Shown: positions 8,127 through 17,581, counted from the first letter of the stretch. The stretch: 64,000 nucleotides of DNA from Pseudomonas sp. Bc-h (GCF_002080045.1 NZ_MUIN01000002.1:63251-127250); one strand, 5' to 3'. Made by a program: numbers and translations. The notes: generated by a model not told the origin, from the letters alone.

Positions 8127-9500
8127 ATGAATATGCGTAAAACCGTGCCCCTTCGCAAAAAAATGACCCTTCTTCTGACTTCACTGGCGGTCGCCACGCT
8201 GGTGTCTCAGGGCGCCATGGCAGCAGACGCCGCTGACCTGAAAAACACCCTCACGCCGCTGGGCGCCGAGCGCGCTGGCAACGCTGACGGCAGCATTCCT
8301 GCCTGGACCGGGGGCTTGACCAAAGTCGACCCTGGCTACAAAGAGGGCGGCAAGCGTACCGACCCTTTTGCGGCCGAGAAGCCGCTGTTCAGCATCACCT
8401 CGAAGAACATTGGAGAGTACGCCGACAAAGTCACGCCGGGCATTCAGGCGATGTTGAAGAAGTATCCGGACAGTTATCGTCTGGACGTCTACCCGACGCA
8501 CCGGACCGCTGCGGCGCCCCAGTCGGTGTATGACGCCACCTACGCCAACGCAGGCAAGACCCGACTGGTCGACAGTTCAGCCGGGTTGATTCCCCAGGAC
8601 GGTGAGGGTGGCATTCCCTTTCCGTTGGCCAAGGACGGTGTGCAAGCCATCTGGAACCATCTGATGCGCTGGCGCGCGGCGTCGTGGCGCACCGACTTCA
8701 CCCAATACTTGACGACGGCCGATGGCAAGCACGTGCTGACGAACGATTCGCGTGGTGACTATCAGATGCCCTGGTATTTGCCGGACGGCGGGAAAAAAGA
8801 CGGCACATTCTGGACCATCCGGATGATCAACGATGGCCCGCCGTTGCGCGCTGGCGAAGCCATCACCGGGCGTGAAAACGTGAACGCGGACAACACAGGC
8901 GCGTGGACCTATCTGCCGGGTCAAAGGCGCGTCCGCCGTCTGCCGAACGCATGTTGCGATACGCCGACTCCTGCCACTGCGGGCGTGATGAGTTTCGACG
9001 AGTTGTATGTCTTCAACGGTCGGGTTGATCGCTTTGACTGGAAGCTGGTCGGCAAGAAGGAAATGTACATCCCGTATAACTCCAACAAGGTCTTCACGGC
9101 TGCCACTCCCGAAGCGTTGCTGGGTGAGCACCACTTGAATCCGGATGTACTGCGCTGGGAACTGCACCGTGTCTGGGTGGTTGAGGCAACACTGAAATCC
9201 GGTAAGCGTCACGTGATGCCACGCAGCACTTATTACCTGGACGAGGATACCTGGGCCGCAGTGCTTGGCGAGCGCTATGACGGTCAGAACCAGTTGGCCA
9301 AAGTACTGTGGACCACGCCGGTCGTGCTGCCGGACTTGCCGGGCGTGGTGACGATTACCAACGGCTTCTACGACCTGCTGTCCAGTACCTGGTTTACCGG
9401 TGACATATTTGCGGGCAAGTCTGAGCAGTACCGCGTGGTACAGGCCTACAAGGATTCGGTGTTCACGCCGGACGCCCTGGCTGGCGAAGGCGTGCGTTGA
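8127..9500 (+). CDS. DUF1329 family outer-membrane lipoprotein-sorting-like protein
   Basis: This 457-residue protein begins with a long basic signal peptide and an AMAADAA cleavage region. DUF1329 landmarks follow: the opening LKNTLTPLGAERAGNADGSI, then WTGG, QRRVRRLP, and FDWKLVGKKEMYIPYN. The LolA/LolB-like fold proposed for DUF1329 would bind lipids or other hydrophobic molecules in the periplasm. It starts 17 bases after the DUF1302 gene. An in-frame TTG lies upstream, but it overlaps the previous gene. Its conserved neighbours suggest it carries a hydrophobic cargo between the RND protein and the outer-membrane barrel. That transport direction is not shown by sequence. Confidence 0.87.
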   Translation: MNMRKTVPLRKKMTLLLTSLAVATLVSQGAMAADAADLKNTLTPLGAERAGNADGSIPAWTGGLTKVDPGYKEGGKRTDPFAAEKPLFSITSKNIGEYADKVTPGIQAMLKKYPDSYRLDVYPTHRTAAAPQSVYDATYANAGKTRLVDSSAGLIPQDGEGGIPFPLAKDGVQAIWNHLMRWRAASWRTDFTQYLTTADGKHVLTNDSRGDYQMPWYLPDGGKKDGTFWTIRMINDGPPLRAGEAITGRENVNADNTGAWTYLPGQRRVRRLPNACCDTPTPATAGVMSFDELYVFNGRVDRFDWKLVGKKEMYIPYNSNKVFTAATPEALLGEHHLNPDVLRWELHRVWVVEATLKSGKRHVMPRSTYYLDEDTWAAVLGERYDGQNQLAKVLWTTPVVLPDLPGVVTITNGFYDLLSSTWFTGDIFAGKSEQYRVVQAYKDSVFTPDALAGEGVR

Positions 9501-9501
9501 T

Positions 9502-10548
9502 ATGAGCGCTAAAAGCTGGCTGGCCCTGTGCCTGATGGCGGTTGTACCGCCGCTACTGGCAGCCCCTCCCGTCGATGTGTTGAGCCGCCCTGCAACGCAG
9601 TCGGCCCAGGCACTTCACGCGGTGATGCAGGCGATCACCCGTGCCGAGGATCGTCTGGTTGCGGTTGGCGAGCGGGGCACCGTGCTGCTCTCCGATGACA
9701 ACGGGATCCGTTGGCGCCAGGTGGCGGTGCCAGTCAATAGCACGCTGACCGCCGTGCAGTTTGTCGGGCAACAGGGTTGGGCGGTGGGGCACGCTGGCGT
9801 AGTCCTTCACAGTTCCGACGGTGGAGAGCACTGGGCACTTCAGCTTGATGGCCGAAGCCTGGCGGCCGTGGAGTTGAATGCCGCACAGCGGGCAGGCGAT
9901 GAGCGTCGACTAGCGTCGGCTCGCCGCCTGACGAGCGATGGCGCCGACAAACCGCTCCTGGCGCTCAGCTTCACCGACGCGCTCAACGGCATTGTCGTTG
10001 GCGCATACGGACTGGCGCTGATCACTCATGACGGTGGTCAGACCTGGTCGTCGCTCATGGGAAGTCTCCCCAACCCTCAGGGGCTTCATCTTTATGCCGT
10101 AGTCCAAACCCGTAGTCAGGTGTACGTCGCGGGTGAGCAGGGCTTGTTTCTGCTTTCGCTCGACCATGGCGAACATTTCGAAGCTGTAGACACGCCGTAC
10201 GAGGGCAGCTATTTCAGCCTCGCGGTACAGAGCGACGGCACCGTTCTGGTCGCAGGGCTGCGCGGCAAGGTTTTTCGTGTCCTGAATGACGGACGCAGCT
10301 TTGCCGAAGTCGCCAATCCACTGCCGATTTCCATCAACGATATGCGCGTCGTTGGTCAGCAGCTGTTGCTGGTCAATCAAGCGGGAGGGCTGTTACAAGC
10401 CTCCGTTGATCGGACCCATCTGGCTCCACTCGCGCTGCCACCCGGACCACCCCTGACGGCTATTGCCCAGGCGGCCGACGGCACTCTGGTGGGCGTCGGT
10501 TTTGCCGGACCTGCGCGCCTGGCCACGCCCTTGAACGCTGTGGAGTAA
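9502..10548 (+). CDS. Secreted YCF48-like beta-propeller protein
   Basis: This 348-residue protein starts with a clear signal peptide (KSWLALCLMAVVPPLLAAPP). It then shows repeated blades of the YCF48/BNR type, such as LVAVGERGTVLLSDDNGIRW, GWAVGHAGVVLHSSDGGEHW and NGIVVGAYGLALITHDGGQT. These fit a periplasmic beta-propeller related to the photosystem II assembly factor YCF48, used elsewhere as a scaffold or assembly protein. The start overlaps the TGA of the DUF1329 gene by nearly one base, so translation is probably coupled. It likely assembles with the RND protein encoded five bases downstream. Confidence 0.87.
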   Translation: MSAKSWLALCLMAVVPPLLAAPPVDVLSRPATQSAQALHAVMQAITRAEDRLVAVGERGTVLLSDDNGIRWRQVAVPVNSTLTAVQFVGQQGWAVGHAGVVLHSSDGGEHWALQLDGRSLAAVELNAAQRAGDERRLASARRLTSDGADKPLLALSFTDALNGIVVGAYGLALITHDGGQTWSSLMGSLPNPQGLHLYAVVQTRSQVYVAGEQGLFLLSLDHGEHFEAVDTPYEGSYFSLAVQSDGTVLVAGLRGKVFRVLNDGRSFAEVANPLPISINDMRVVGQQLLLVNQAGGLLQASVDRTHLAPLALPPGPPLTAIAQAADGTLVGVGFAGPARLATPLNAVE

Positions 10549-10553
10549 AGGAC

Positions 10554-13025
10554 ATGCATGTCGCGAACCAACCAGGCTCGATGCCCTTGAATGGCAACCT
10601 TGCCGATTTTGATCAGCGCTCTGGCTCTTTGCTTGAGCGAGCCCTGTTTAACCACCGTCGTATTGTCCTCGTGCTCTGTCTGCTGGTGACGGCGCTTTTG
10701 GGCTGGCAGGCCTCGCGCCTTCAACTCAACGCCAGCTTCGAGAAGATGATCCCGACCGATCATCCGTTCATCGCCAACTATCTGCAGCACCGCCAAGAGC
10801 TTTCGGGGCTCGGCAATGCCGTACGCATCGCGGTCATCAACACCCGAGGTGGCATCTACGACGCGCACTACCTGCAAACGCTGCAGAAGCTCAATGATGC
10901 CGTCTACCTGTTGCCGGGGGTGGATCGTGCTTACATGAAGTCGCTGTGGACGCCCGCTACCCGTTGGGTAGGTGTGACGGAGGAAGGCCTGGAAGGGGGA
11001 CCGGTCATTCCCGACGGGTATGACGGCTCACCCGCGAGTCTCGACGCGCTCAAACGCAATATCGAACGATCCAACGAGATCGGTCAGTTGGTAGCGTTCG
11101 ATCAGCAATCGAGCATCATCTACGTGCCATTGCTGACCACCACGGCCGACGGCCGAGCGCTGGATTACACCGTGCTTTCGCAGCAACTGGAGGCGCTGCG
11201 GGCCCAGTATCAGGATGCATCCATCGAGATTCGCATTACCGGTTTCGCGAAAGTAGTGGGGGATCTGATTCAGGGCCTCAGGCAAATCCTGCTGTTCTTC
11301 GGCGCGGCAATTGCCATCACCGCAGCAGTGCTCTACTGGTACACCCGGTGCCTGCGCAGCACGGTATTGGTGATGAGTTGCTCGCTGGTGGCGGTGGTCT
11401 GGCAGTTGGGCCTGCTTCCGGTACTCGGCTTCGAACTGGACCCTTATTCAGTGCTGGTGCCGTTCCTGATTTTCGCCATCGGCATGAGCCATGGTGCACA
11501 AAAGATGAACGGGATCATGCAGGACATCGGCCGGGGCATGCACCGACTGGTGGCCGCTCGTTTCACGTTCCGCCGGTTGTTTCTTGCCGGTCTCACGGCA
11601 CTGCTGTGTGATGCAGTCGGCTTTGCGGTGCTGATGATCATCAAGATCCAGGTCATCCAGGATCTTGCGGTGATCGCCAGTATCGGCGTGGCGGTGCTGA
11701 TTTTCACCAATCTGATTCTGCTACCGGTACTGCTGTCCTACCTGGGCGTCAGCGCCGTGGCCGCCAAGCGGAGCCTGCGCAGTGAAGAGGCCGACATGTC
11801 AGGCGCCGCGCGCCATCCGGCCTGGCGCTTTCTCGATCTTTTCACGCAGCGACGCTGGGCGGCGACTTGCGTGCTGGTCGCGTCCGTTCTTGCCGTGGCG
11901 GGTTATCTGGTGAGTCTGCAGCTCAAGGTGGGTGACCTGGATGCAGGCGCACCCGAGTTGCGTGCCGACTCCCGATACAACCAGGACAACGCCTATTTGA
12001 CGCAGCACTACGGTGCCAGCAGCGATGTCTTTGCGGTCATGGTCAAGACGCCCGCTGGCGGCTGTTCCAGCTACGACACGTTGCAACGGGTCGATAACCT
12101 CGACTGGCAGTTGCGCGGCCTTGCGGGTGTGGATTCCACCAACTCGCTGGCGCTGCTCAATCGCCGGGTGCTGGTAGGCCTGTCCGAGGGCAATCCCAAA
12201 TGGTACGAGCTGCTCAATAACCAGGCCACCCTGAACATGGTCACGGCGGGTGCGCCGCGCGGGTTGTACAACGAGGACTGCAGTTTGCTGACCCTGTACG
12301 CCTTCCTGACCGATCACAAAGCCGACACCCTGCAGCGCGTGGTGTCCAGTGTCCAGGGCTTTGCGAGAGAAAACGACAGCGACCAGGCGCAGTTCCTGCT
12401 GGCGGCCGGCAGCTCGGGCATCGAAGCGGCCACCAACATCGTGGTCAAGCAAGCCAGCCACGAGATGCTCTGGTGGGTCTACGGCGCGGTCTGTCTGCTG
12501 TGCCTCGTCACGTTCCGCAGTTGGCGGGCCGTCCTCTGCGCGGTCTTGCCGCTGATGCTCACCTCCATTCTCTGCGAAGCATTGATGGTCTGGCTGGGGA
12601 TCGGAGTGAAGGTGGCGACGTTGCCGGTCATTGCCCTGGGCGTGGGCATCGGCGTCGACTATGCGCTGTACGTGATGAGCATTGTCCTGGCCGAGATGCG
12701 CCGTGGGTCGACCCTGTCCCAAGCCTATTACCGAGCGCTGCAGTTCACCGGAAAGGTCGTGATGTTGACCGGCGTCACGCTGGCAATCGGTGTCGGCACC
12801 TGGATGTTTTCGCCCATCAAGTTCCAGGCGGATATGGGGGTGCTGCTGGCCTTCATGTTTGTCTGGAACATGGTCGGCGCGTTGGTCCTTCTGCCCGCAC
12901 TGGCTTATTTCCTTCTGCCACAACGGCAGGTGCGGGTGAACACACCTGCGCCTGCTGCATCGGCTAGCCGGCCTTCGTCGAAGCACAAGGCACTGCAGCG
13001 TCTGGAGGTGCGTCATGAAAGCTGA
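10554..13025 (+). CDS. RND/MMPL family transporter
   Basis: This 823-residue membrane protein has the two-fold RND layout. A first membrane helix lies near residues 33-50, with a large periplasmic loop to about 235. A block of five helices (about 240-405) is followed by a second loop and a second block (about 635-790). It belongs to the MMPL/HpnN-like 'predicted exporter' branch, which handles lipids, hopanoids or other hydrophobic molecules without a MacA-type adaptor. It is the inner-membrane member of the DUF1302/DUF1329/YCF48 set. The start has an AAAGGAC ribosome binding site. Whether it exports waste or retrieves substrate is undetermined. Confidence 0.88.
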   Translation: MHVANQPGSMPLNGNLADFDQRSGSLLERALFNHRRIVLVLCLLVTALLGWQASRLQLNASFEKMIPTDHPFIANYLQHRQELSGLGNAVRIAVINTRGGIYDAHYLQTLQKLNDAVYLLPGVDRAYMKSLWTPATRWVGVTEEGLEGGPVIPDGYDGSPASLDALKRNIERSNEIGQLVAFDQQSSIIYVPLLTTTADGRALDYTVLSQQLEALRAQYQDASIEIRITGFAKVVGDLIQGLRQILLFFGAAIAITAAVLYWYTRCLRSTVLVMSCSLVAVVWQLGLLPVLGFELDPYSVLVPFLIFAIGMSHGAQKMNGIMQDIGRGMHRLVAARFTFRRLFLAGLTALLCDAVGFAVLMIIKIQVIQDLAVIASIGVAVLIFTNLILLPVLLSYLGVSAVAAKRSLRSEEADMSGAARHPAWRFLDLFTQRRWAATCVLVASVLAVAGYLVSLQLKVGDLDAGAPELRADSRYNQDNAYLTQHYGASSDVFAVMVKTPAGGCSSYDTLQRVDNLDWQLRGLAGVDSTNSLALLNRRVLVGLSEGNPKWYELLNNQATLNMVTAGAPRGLYNEDCSLLTLYAFLTDHKADTLQRVVSSVQGFARENDSDQAQFLLAAGSSGIEAATNIVVKQASHEMLWWVYGAVCLLCLVTFRSWRAVLCAVLPLMLTSILCEALMVWLGIGVKVATLPVIALGVGIGVDYALYVMSIVLAEMRRGSTLSQAYYRALQFTGKVVMLTGVTLAIGVGTWMFSPIKFQADMGVLLAFMFVWNMVGALVLLPALAYFLLPQRQVRVNTPAPAASASRPSSKHKALQRLEVRHES

Positions 13026-14193
13026 ACAACGCTCTGCGGGTATGCCCCAATCTGTCCTGTTGCTGCTGGGCAGTTGCCTTCCGGTTCTCGGTGCGGTGTT
13101 GCTGGCGCCTGTGCTGCCCCGCATGCAGGCGCACTTTGCCGATACACCGGGTGCCGCTGTGCTCGTACCGGTAGCGCTGACGCTTCCCGCGCTGATGATT
13201 GCCGTCCTCGCACCATTGGCCGGGATGATTGTTGATCGTGTCGGGCGCAAACCGCTGCTGCTGATGTCGATGCTCCTCTACACCGTCTGCGGCACCTTGC
13301 CGCTGTGGCTGGAGTCGTTGCAGTCAATCGTGATCAGTCGCGCGGGCATCGGACTGGCTGAAGCGGGCATCATGACCTGCTGCACCACGCTGATGGGCGA
13401 CTACTACCGAGGCGAGCGACGTGAGCGATTGTTTGCCCTGCAAATGGTCGCGACCTCTTTGTCTGCCGCCGTATTCATGGGGGTCGGCGGCTACCTCGGA
13501 CAGGACAGCTGGCGCACGCCATTCACGTTGTATGCGGTCGGCCTGGTGTTTTTGCCGCTGATGACGTTCTGGCTGTGGGAGCCAATGTCGCAAAAGGCGG
13601 CTGAGCATGGCGGGGCAGCGATGCCTTGGTCGAGATTACGACCCCTGTTGGGTCTGGCCTTGTTGGCAGGGTTGAGCCTGTTCATCGTGCCCGTGCAGGC
13701 CGGTTACCTGCTCAACCTGTTGGGTGTCGACTCACCTCAACAGATCGGCATGACCATGGGAGGCAACCAGCTGGGCGTTTTGCTAGGGGCGTTGAGTTTT
13801 CGGTTGATTGGCAGCGCACGGCCAACGCGTTTGCTGCTGCTGGCTTTTGCCCTTGCCGGCATCGGCGGCTTACTCATGGCGGCGGCAGGATCACATCGAA
13901 CGCTGTCGATAGCTGTCTTCATCAACGGCCTGGGCATTGGCCTGATGTTGCCGACGCTGATCACCCGGATCATGGCGCTGGTTGATTTCAACCAGCGGGG
14001 GCGGGCGAGCGGATTCTTTACCGCTGCGATATTCGCCGGTGAATTCATCAGCCCGCTGGTGGTGCTGATGATGACGCAGGGTGGCAGCTCTGCGCTGCCC
14101 ACAGCGGTCGCAATCATCAGCGCCGTGCAGTGTGTGATCGCATTGTGCTGCTTAAGGATTTCCTCTCCTGTTGTGCTAGAGGAACGGGCGTGA
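13015..14193 (+). CDS. MFS transporter
   Basis: This 392-residue protein has 12 predicted membrane helices and the MFS loop signature GMIVDRVGRKPLLL between helices 2 and 3. The start overlaps the end of the RND gene by 11 bases, which indicates translational coupling. It is probably the inner-membrane uptake or efflux carrier for the pathway compound. The style is of the drug/sugar-acid DHA1 branch (LPRMQAHF, AGIGLAEAGIMTCCTTLMGDY). The substrate is unknown. Confidence 0.88.
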   Translation: MKAEQRSAGMPQSVLLLLGSCLPVLGAVLLAPVLPRMQAHFADTPGAAVLVPVALTLPALMIAVLAPLAGMIVDRVGRKPLLLMSMLLYTVCGTLPLWLESLQSIVISRAGIGLAEAGIMTCCTTLMGDYYRGERRERLFALQMVATSLSAAVFMGVGGYLGQDSWRTPFTLYAVGLVFLPLMTFWLWEPMSQKAAEHGGAAMPWSRLRPLLGLALLAGLSLFIVPVQAGYLLNLLGVDSPQQIGMTMGGNQLGVLLGALSFRLIGSARPTRLLLLAFALAGIGGLLMAAAGSHRTLSIAVFINGLGIGLMLPTLITRIMALVDFNQRGRASGFFTAAIFAGEFISPLVVLMMTQGGSSALPTAVAIISAVQCVIALCCLRISSPVVLEERA

Positions 14194-14265
14194 ATCACGA
14201 TCTGTTCAGCCCGCCCCCTCACCGACGATCCAACCCTGGCGATGGTCATTGATAAGGACTGCCCA

Positions 14266-14829
14266 ATGAATGAATTACCTGCTTTCAAACGTGTTGTGAC
14301 GGGCCATACCGTCGAAGGACTGGCCACCGTCAGTCACTGTGCGGCAGCGCCTAATACATTTGCCCTGAAGTCGGTGCCGGGCACCGTGTTCCATGAAATC
14401 TGGAACACCGGGTCCAGCCCGGCGATCATCGACAACGGCGACGATCCCACCGCTCGAGCATTGCAATTGAGTCCTGCTCCACTGGGCAGCCTGATTCGGG
14501 TCGTGGACATCCCGCCCGACAGCGTGCAGAACGCTGTCAGCGACGAGGCCGCCGCGGCTGCCTTCGCCGAAATCGGCCAGGTGCACGCCGGAACAGGGCA
14601 TGCCGATTCCCGGCACAAGCTGATGCACCGCACTGAAACCGTGGATTACGGCATTGTCACCGAGGGCGAGGTCTGGCTGGTGCTGGACAACGAGGAAGTG
14701 CATCTGCAACGCGGCGACGTGGTGGTCCAGCGCGGCACCAACCATGCCTGGAGCAACCGGACCGACGCCATGGCCCGAATGGTGTTCATCCTCCTCGATG
14801 GTCAGTTCGCGCAGGAGCTGCAGCCATGA
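14266..14829 (+). CDS. Cupin-domain protein
   Basis: This 187-residue protein has one conserved C-terminal cupin barrel (HRTETVDYGIVTEGEVWLVL, then LQRGDVVVQRGTNHAWSNR). The histidines in MHRTET and TNHAW are candidate metal ligands. ATG 14266 was chosen for its AAGGA ribosome binding site; a GTG-type extension of eight residues exists. Single cupins of this subgroup commonly sit with FAH-family hydrolases and SDR enzymes in aromatic or sugar-acid catabolic operons. The protein is too short for a bicupin gentisate dioxygenase. It may be a small dioxygenase, an isomerase or a binding protein. Confidence 0.82.
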   Translation: MNELPAFKRVVTGHTVEGLATVSHCAAAPNTFALKSVPGTVFHEIWNTGSSPAIIDNGDDPTARALQLSPAPLGSLIRVVDIPPDSVQNAVSDEAAAAAFAEIGQVHAGTGHADSRHKLMHRTETVDYGIVTEGEVWLVLDNEEVHLQRGDVVVQRGTNHAWSNRTDAMARMVFILLDGQFAQELQP

Positions 14830-15803
14830 AGCTGGCAACGCTGCGCGACGGCAGCCGTGACGGTTATCTGGTGGTGGTGTCGCGGGATTTAGAGCGAGCC
14901 GTGGCCGCACCGATCGCAACGATGCGCGACGCGATAGAGGACTGGGCGCGATCCGAACCGGTGCTGAGGACGTTGTCCTCGGCGCTGGATGCCGGTAACG
15001 CGACAGATGCCTTCGCGTTCGACCCGGCCAAGGCGATGGCACCCTTGCCACGGGCCTATCAATGGTGCGATGGCTCGGCGTTCCTCAACCACGGCACCCT
15101 GATGCAGAAAGCCTTCAACCTTGAGCCTATCGAAGGTGCCGATCAGACGCCGTTGATGTATCAGGGCGCCGGCGATGACTTTCTCGGCGCACAGCAGGAC
15201 ATCTGTTTGCCGAGCGTCAGCCAGGGAATCGATTTCGAAGGTGAGTTCGGCGTGCTGGTCGATGACGTACCACTGGGCTGTTCGGCCCAGGACGCACTGC
15301 GCCATATCAAACTGTTGGTGCAAATCAACGATGTCAGCCTCCGTGCCCTGGCGCCGCGTGAGATGAAAACCGGCTTCGGCTTTCTTCAGGCCAAGCCCTC
15401 TTCGGCGTTCGCCCCTGTTGCGGTGACGCCCGACGAATTGGGCGACGACTGGCGCGACGGGCGTGTGCAACTCCCACTGAATGTGGAGTGGAACAGCCAG
15501 TGGTTCGGCAACCCTCATGCTGGCGAGATGAATTTCAGTTTTGGAGCGTTGGTGGCTCACGCTGCCTTTACCCGCAAGCTGGGGGCAGGCACGTTGATCG
15601 GGTCGGGCACGATCTCCAACAGGGATCGTGCCGCAGGTTCTGCGTGCATCGCCGAGCGACGCGCCATTGAAATGATCGAATACGGCAGCGCACGGACGGG
15701 GTTCATGCAGTTCGGCGACAGAGTGAAGATGGAGGTGCTCGGCGCAGACGGTCAGTCAGTCTTTGGCGCTATCGATCAACGCATCGTTCAGGCCAACGGC
15801 TGA
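14826..15803 (+). CDS. Fumarylacetoacetate hydrolase family protein
   Basis: This 325-residue protein carries the FAH catalytic-domain features. These are the metal-binding ExE pattern in IDFEGEFGVLVDD, the downstream LVQINDVSLR stretch, and the GTLIGSGTISNRD segment. FAH enzymes cleave C-C bonds in acylpyruvates or hydrate or decarboxylate 2-oxo acids late in aromatic catabolism. The start overlaps the cupin stop as ATGA. The presence of FAH and cupin together suggests ring-cleavage-product processing. The precise substrate is not determinable. Confidence 0.87.
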   Translation: MKLATLRDGSRDGYLVVVSRDLERAVAAPIATMRDAIEDWARSEPVLRTLSSALDAGNATDAFAFDPAKAMAPLPRAYQWCDGSAFLNHGTLMQKAFNLEPIEGADQTPLMYQGAGDDFLGAQQDICLPSVSQGIDFEGEFGVLVDDVPLGCSAQDALRHIKLLVQINDVSLRALAPREMKTGFGFLQAKPSSAFAPVAVTPDELGDDWRDGRVQLPLNVEWNSQWFGNPHAGEMNFSFGALVAHAAFTRKLGAGTLIGSGTISNRDRAAGSACIAERRAIEMIEYGSARTGFMQFGDRVKMEVLGADGQSVFGAIDQRIVQANG

Positions 15804-15812
15804 GGGGCTCCC

Positions 15813-16778
15813 ATGCGTGTCTTGATAACCGGCGCCAATGGTTTTGTCGGTCGGCACCTGACGCTGCAGTTGCTGACGCGAGGTGCCATTAACGGTAAAG
15901 CGATCAACACCCTTCTCCTGCTCGATGCCCAGCTCGAGGGCTTCCCGTCAGACCCGCGGATTCGTTTGCACAAAGGCAGTGTGACCGACGCCGCCTTGAT
16001 CCGACGGGTCTTGGCGGACGGTGTCGACGTCGTATTCCATCTGGTGAGTCTGGCGGGCGGCGCGGCCGAGCAGGACTACGACGTGGGCTACCAGGTCAAC
16101 TTGATGGCGAGCCTTGAGCTGCTGGATCAACTGCGCCGTCAGCCCCGGCCACCGGTGCTGGTGTATGCGAGCAGCGTCGCGGTGTACGGCGCTCATTTGC
16201 CCGACCGCATGGGTGAGGACGCGTCGCCCCGGCCCCAGATGTCGTACGGGACGCACAAACTGATGATCGAGACTGCGCTTCGCGATCTGGCACGGCGTGG
16301 CGAGGTCGATGGTCGCGCGTTGCGATTGCCCGGCATCGTTGCGCGCCCAAGGCAACCCAATGGATTGCGCTCCGCGTTCATGAGTGACCTTTTGCAGGCT
16401 TACGCCGCAGGAGAGGCCTACACCTGCCCGGTCAGTCCGCAAGCGACCGCCTGGTGGATGTCCGCTCACTGCTGCGTCGGTAACCTGATTCATGCCGCAG
16501 AACTGTCGTCGCTGTCGTTCGATACCGAGCGAGTCTGGCAACTGCCTGTGCTTCGTCTGTCCATCCTGCAAGTCATCGATGCACTGGCCGGGCGGTTTGG
16601 AGAAGCGGGGCGGGGAAGTATCACGTTCGAACCCGATGCACACCTTCAGGCTTTGTTTGGCGCGATGCCGGCGCTAAAGACGCCACGGGCTCGTGCTGCG
16701 GGCTTTAGCCACGATGGCAGCGCCAGTGCGCTGATTCGCAATGCCCTTAATCTGACTGCCGTGAGGAAATCCCTGTGA
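15813..16778 (+). CDS. NAD-dependent epimerase/dehydratase (D-erythronate dehydrogenase-like)
   Basis: This 321-residue extended SDR has the nucleotide motif TGANGFVG near the N-terminus and the catalytic YxxxK in MSYGTHKLM, preceded by a serine in YASSVAVYG. The arrangement (DYDVGYQVNL, RALRLPGIVARP, QPNGLRSAFMSDLL) resembles the DenD group of D-erythronate dehydrogenases. It would oxidise a hydroxy-acid intermediate with NAD+. It lies nine bases after the FAH gene and overlaps the cyclase gene. The group assignment is by recognition, and the real substrate may be another polyol acid or lactone. Confidence 0.82.
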   Translation: MRVLITGANGFVGRHLTLQLLTRGAINGKAINTLLLLDAQLEGFPSDPRIRLHKGSVTDAALIRRVLADGVDVVFHLVSLAGGAAEQDYDVGYQVNLMASLELLDQLRRQPRPPVLVYASSVAVYGAHLPDRMGEDASPRPQMSYGTHKLMIETALRDLARRGEVDGRALRLPGIVARPRQPNGLRSAFMSDLLQAYAAGEAYTCPVSPQATAWWMSAHCCVGNLIHAAELSSLSFDTERVWQLPVLRLSILQVIDALAGRFGEAGRGSITFEPDAHLQALFGAMPALKTPRARAAGFSHDGSASALIRNALNLTAVRKSL

Positions 16779-17578
16779 GCACCACGAAGCGCCGCCTGGT
16801 CGACCTGTCTGTCACCCTCGAGAACAACCCCTACACCGATCCGCCACCGCTGCTGCCAAAAATCGAGTACATGGACCATCAACAGGGATGGCCTGAAATG
16901 GCCGCGATGTTCCCGGGGCTGCGGCTGGATCAAATGCCCGGCAATGAGTCCTGGGCGGCGGAACGTCTGCAGATCACCACGCACAGCGGAACGCACATCG
17001 ATGCGCCGTGGCACTACGCGTCGACCACAGACGGCGGTCATCCTGCGTGGGGCATCGATGAACTGCCGCTGGAGTGGTGCCTGCAGCCAGGGGTGAAGCT
17101 TGATTTTCGTCACTTGCCTGACGGCCACGTCGTCACTGCGCGCGAGATCGAGGAGGAACTGACCCGCATCGGCCACGAGCTTCAACCGCTGGACATCGTG
17201 CTCATCAACACCCGTGCCGGCGCCTTGTTTGGTCAACCCGGTTATCTGGATGCAGGCGTGGGAATAGGTCGCGAAGCGACGATGTACCTGTTGGAGCGCG
17301 GCGTCCGGGTTGTCGGGACAGACGCCTGGAGTTGGGATGCACCGTTCAAGTACACCCGTGAGCGTTTTGCCCAGACAGGTGATGCCGCGATTATCTGGGA
17401 AGGGCACAAAGCGGGACGGGACATTGGTTATGGGCAGATGGAGAAACTGGCCAACCTCGAACAGCTGCCAGCCCATGGATTCCAAGTCTCCTGTTTCCCC
17501 TACAAGATCAAGCATGCGTCGGCGGGCTTCGTGAGAGCGGTGGCTATTTTCGACGAAACGGCGGTTTCATGTTCGTGA
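16775..17578 (+). CDS. Cyclase-family (kynurenine formamidase-like) metal hydrolase
   Basis: This 267-residue protein has the Pfam cyclase motif HSGTHIDAPWHY, whose His and Asp residues bind metal in kynurenine formamidase and related amidases and isatin hydrolases. The start is GTG 16775, overlapping the TGA of the SDR gene. In this operon it could open a lactone or hydrolyse an amide or isatin-like ring. Two other ring- or amide-opening enzymes (amidohydrolase and FAH) are in the same operon. It is the last gene of the co-directional run. The substrate is unknown. Confidence 0.86.
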   Translation: MSTTKRRLVDLSVTLENNPYTDPPPLLPKIEYMDHQQGWPEMAAMFPGLRLDQMPGNESWAAERLQITTHSGTHIDAPWHYASTTDGGHPAWGIDELPLEWCLQPGVKLDFRHLPDGHVVTAREIEEELTRIGHELQPLDIVLINTRAGALFGQPGYLDAGVGIGREATMYLLERGVRVVGTDAWSWDAPFKYTRERFAQTGDAAIIWEGHKAGRDIGYGQMEKLANLEQLPAHGFQVSCFPYKIKHASAGFVRAVAIFDETAVSCS

Positions 17579-17581
17579 ATA

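Noticed and set aside
11799..13250. A 483-codon open frame on the minus strand inside the RND gene
   Set aside because: It is antisense to a well-supported RND gene, has a shadow-type composition rich in His, Arg, Gln and Pro, and shows no domain.
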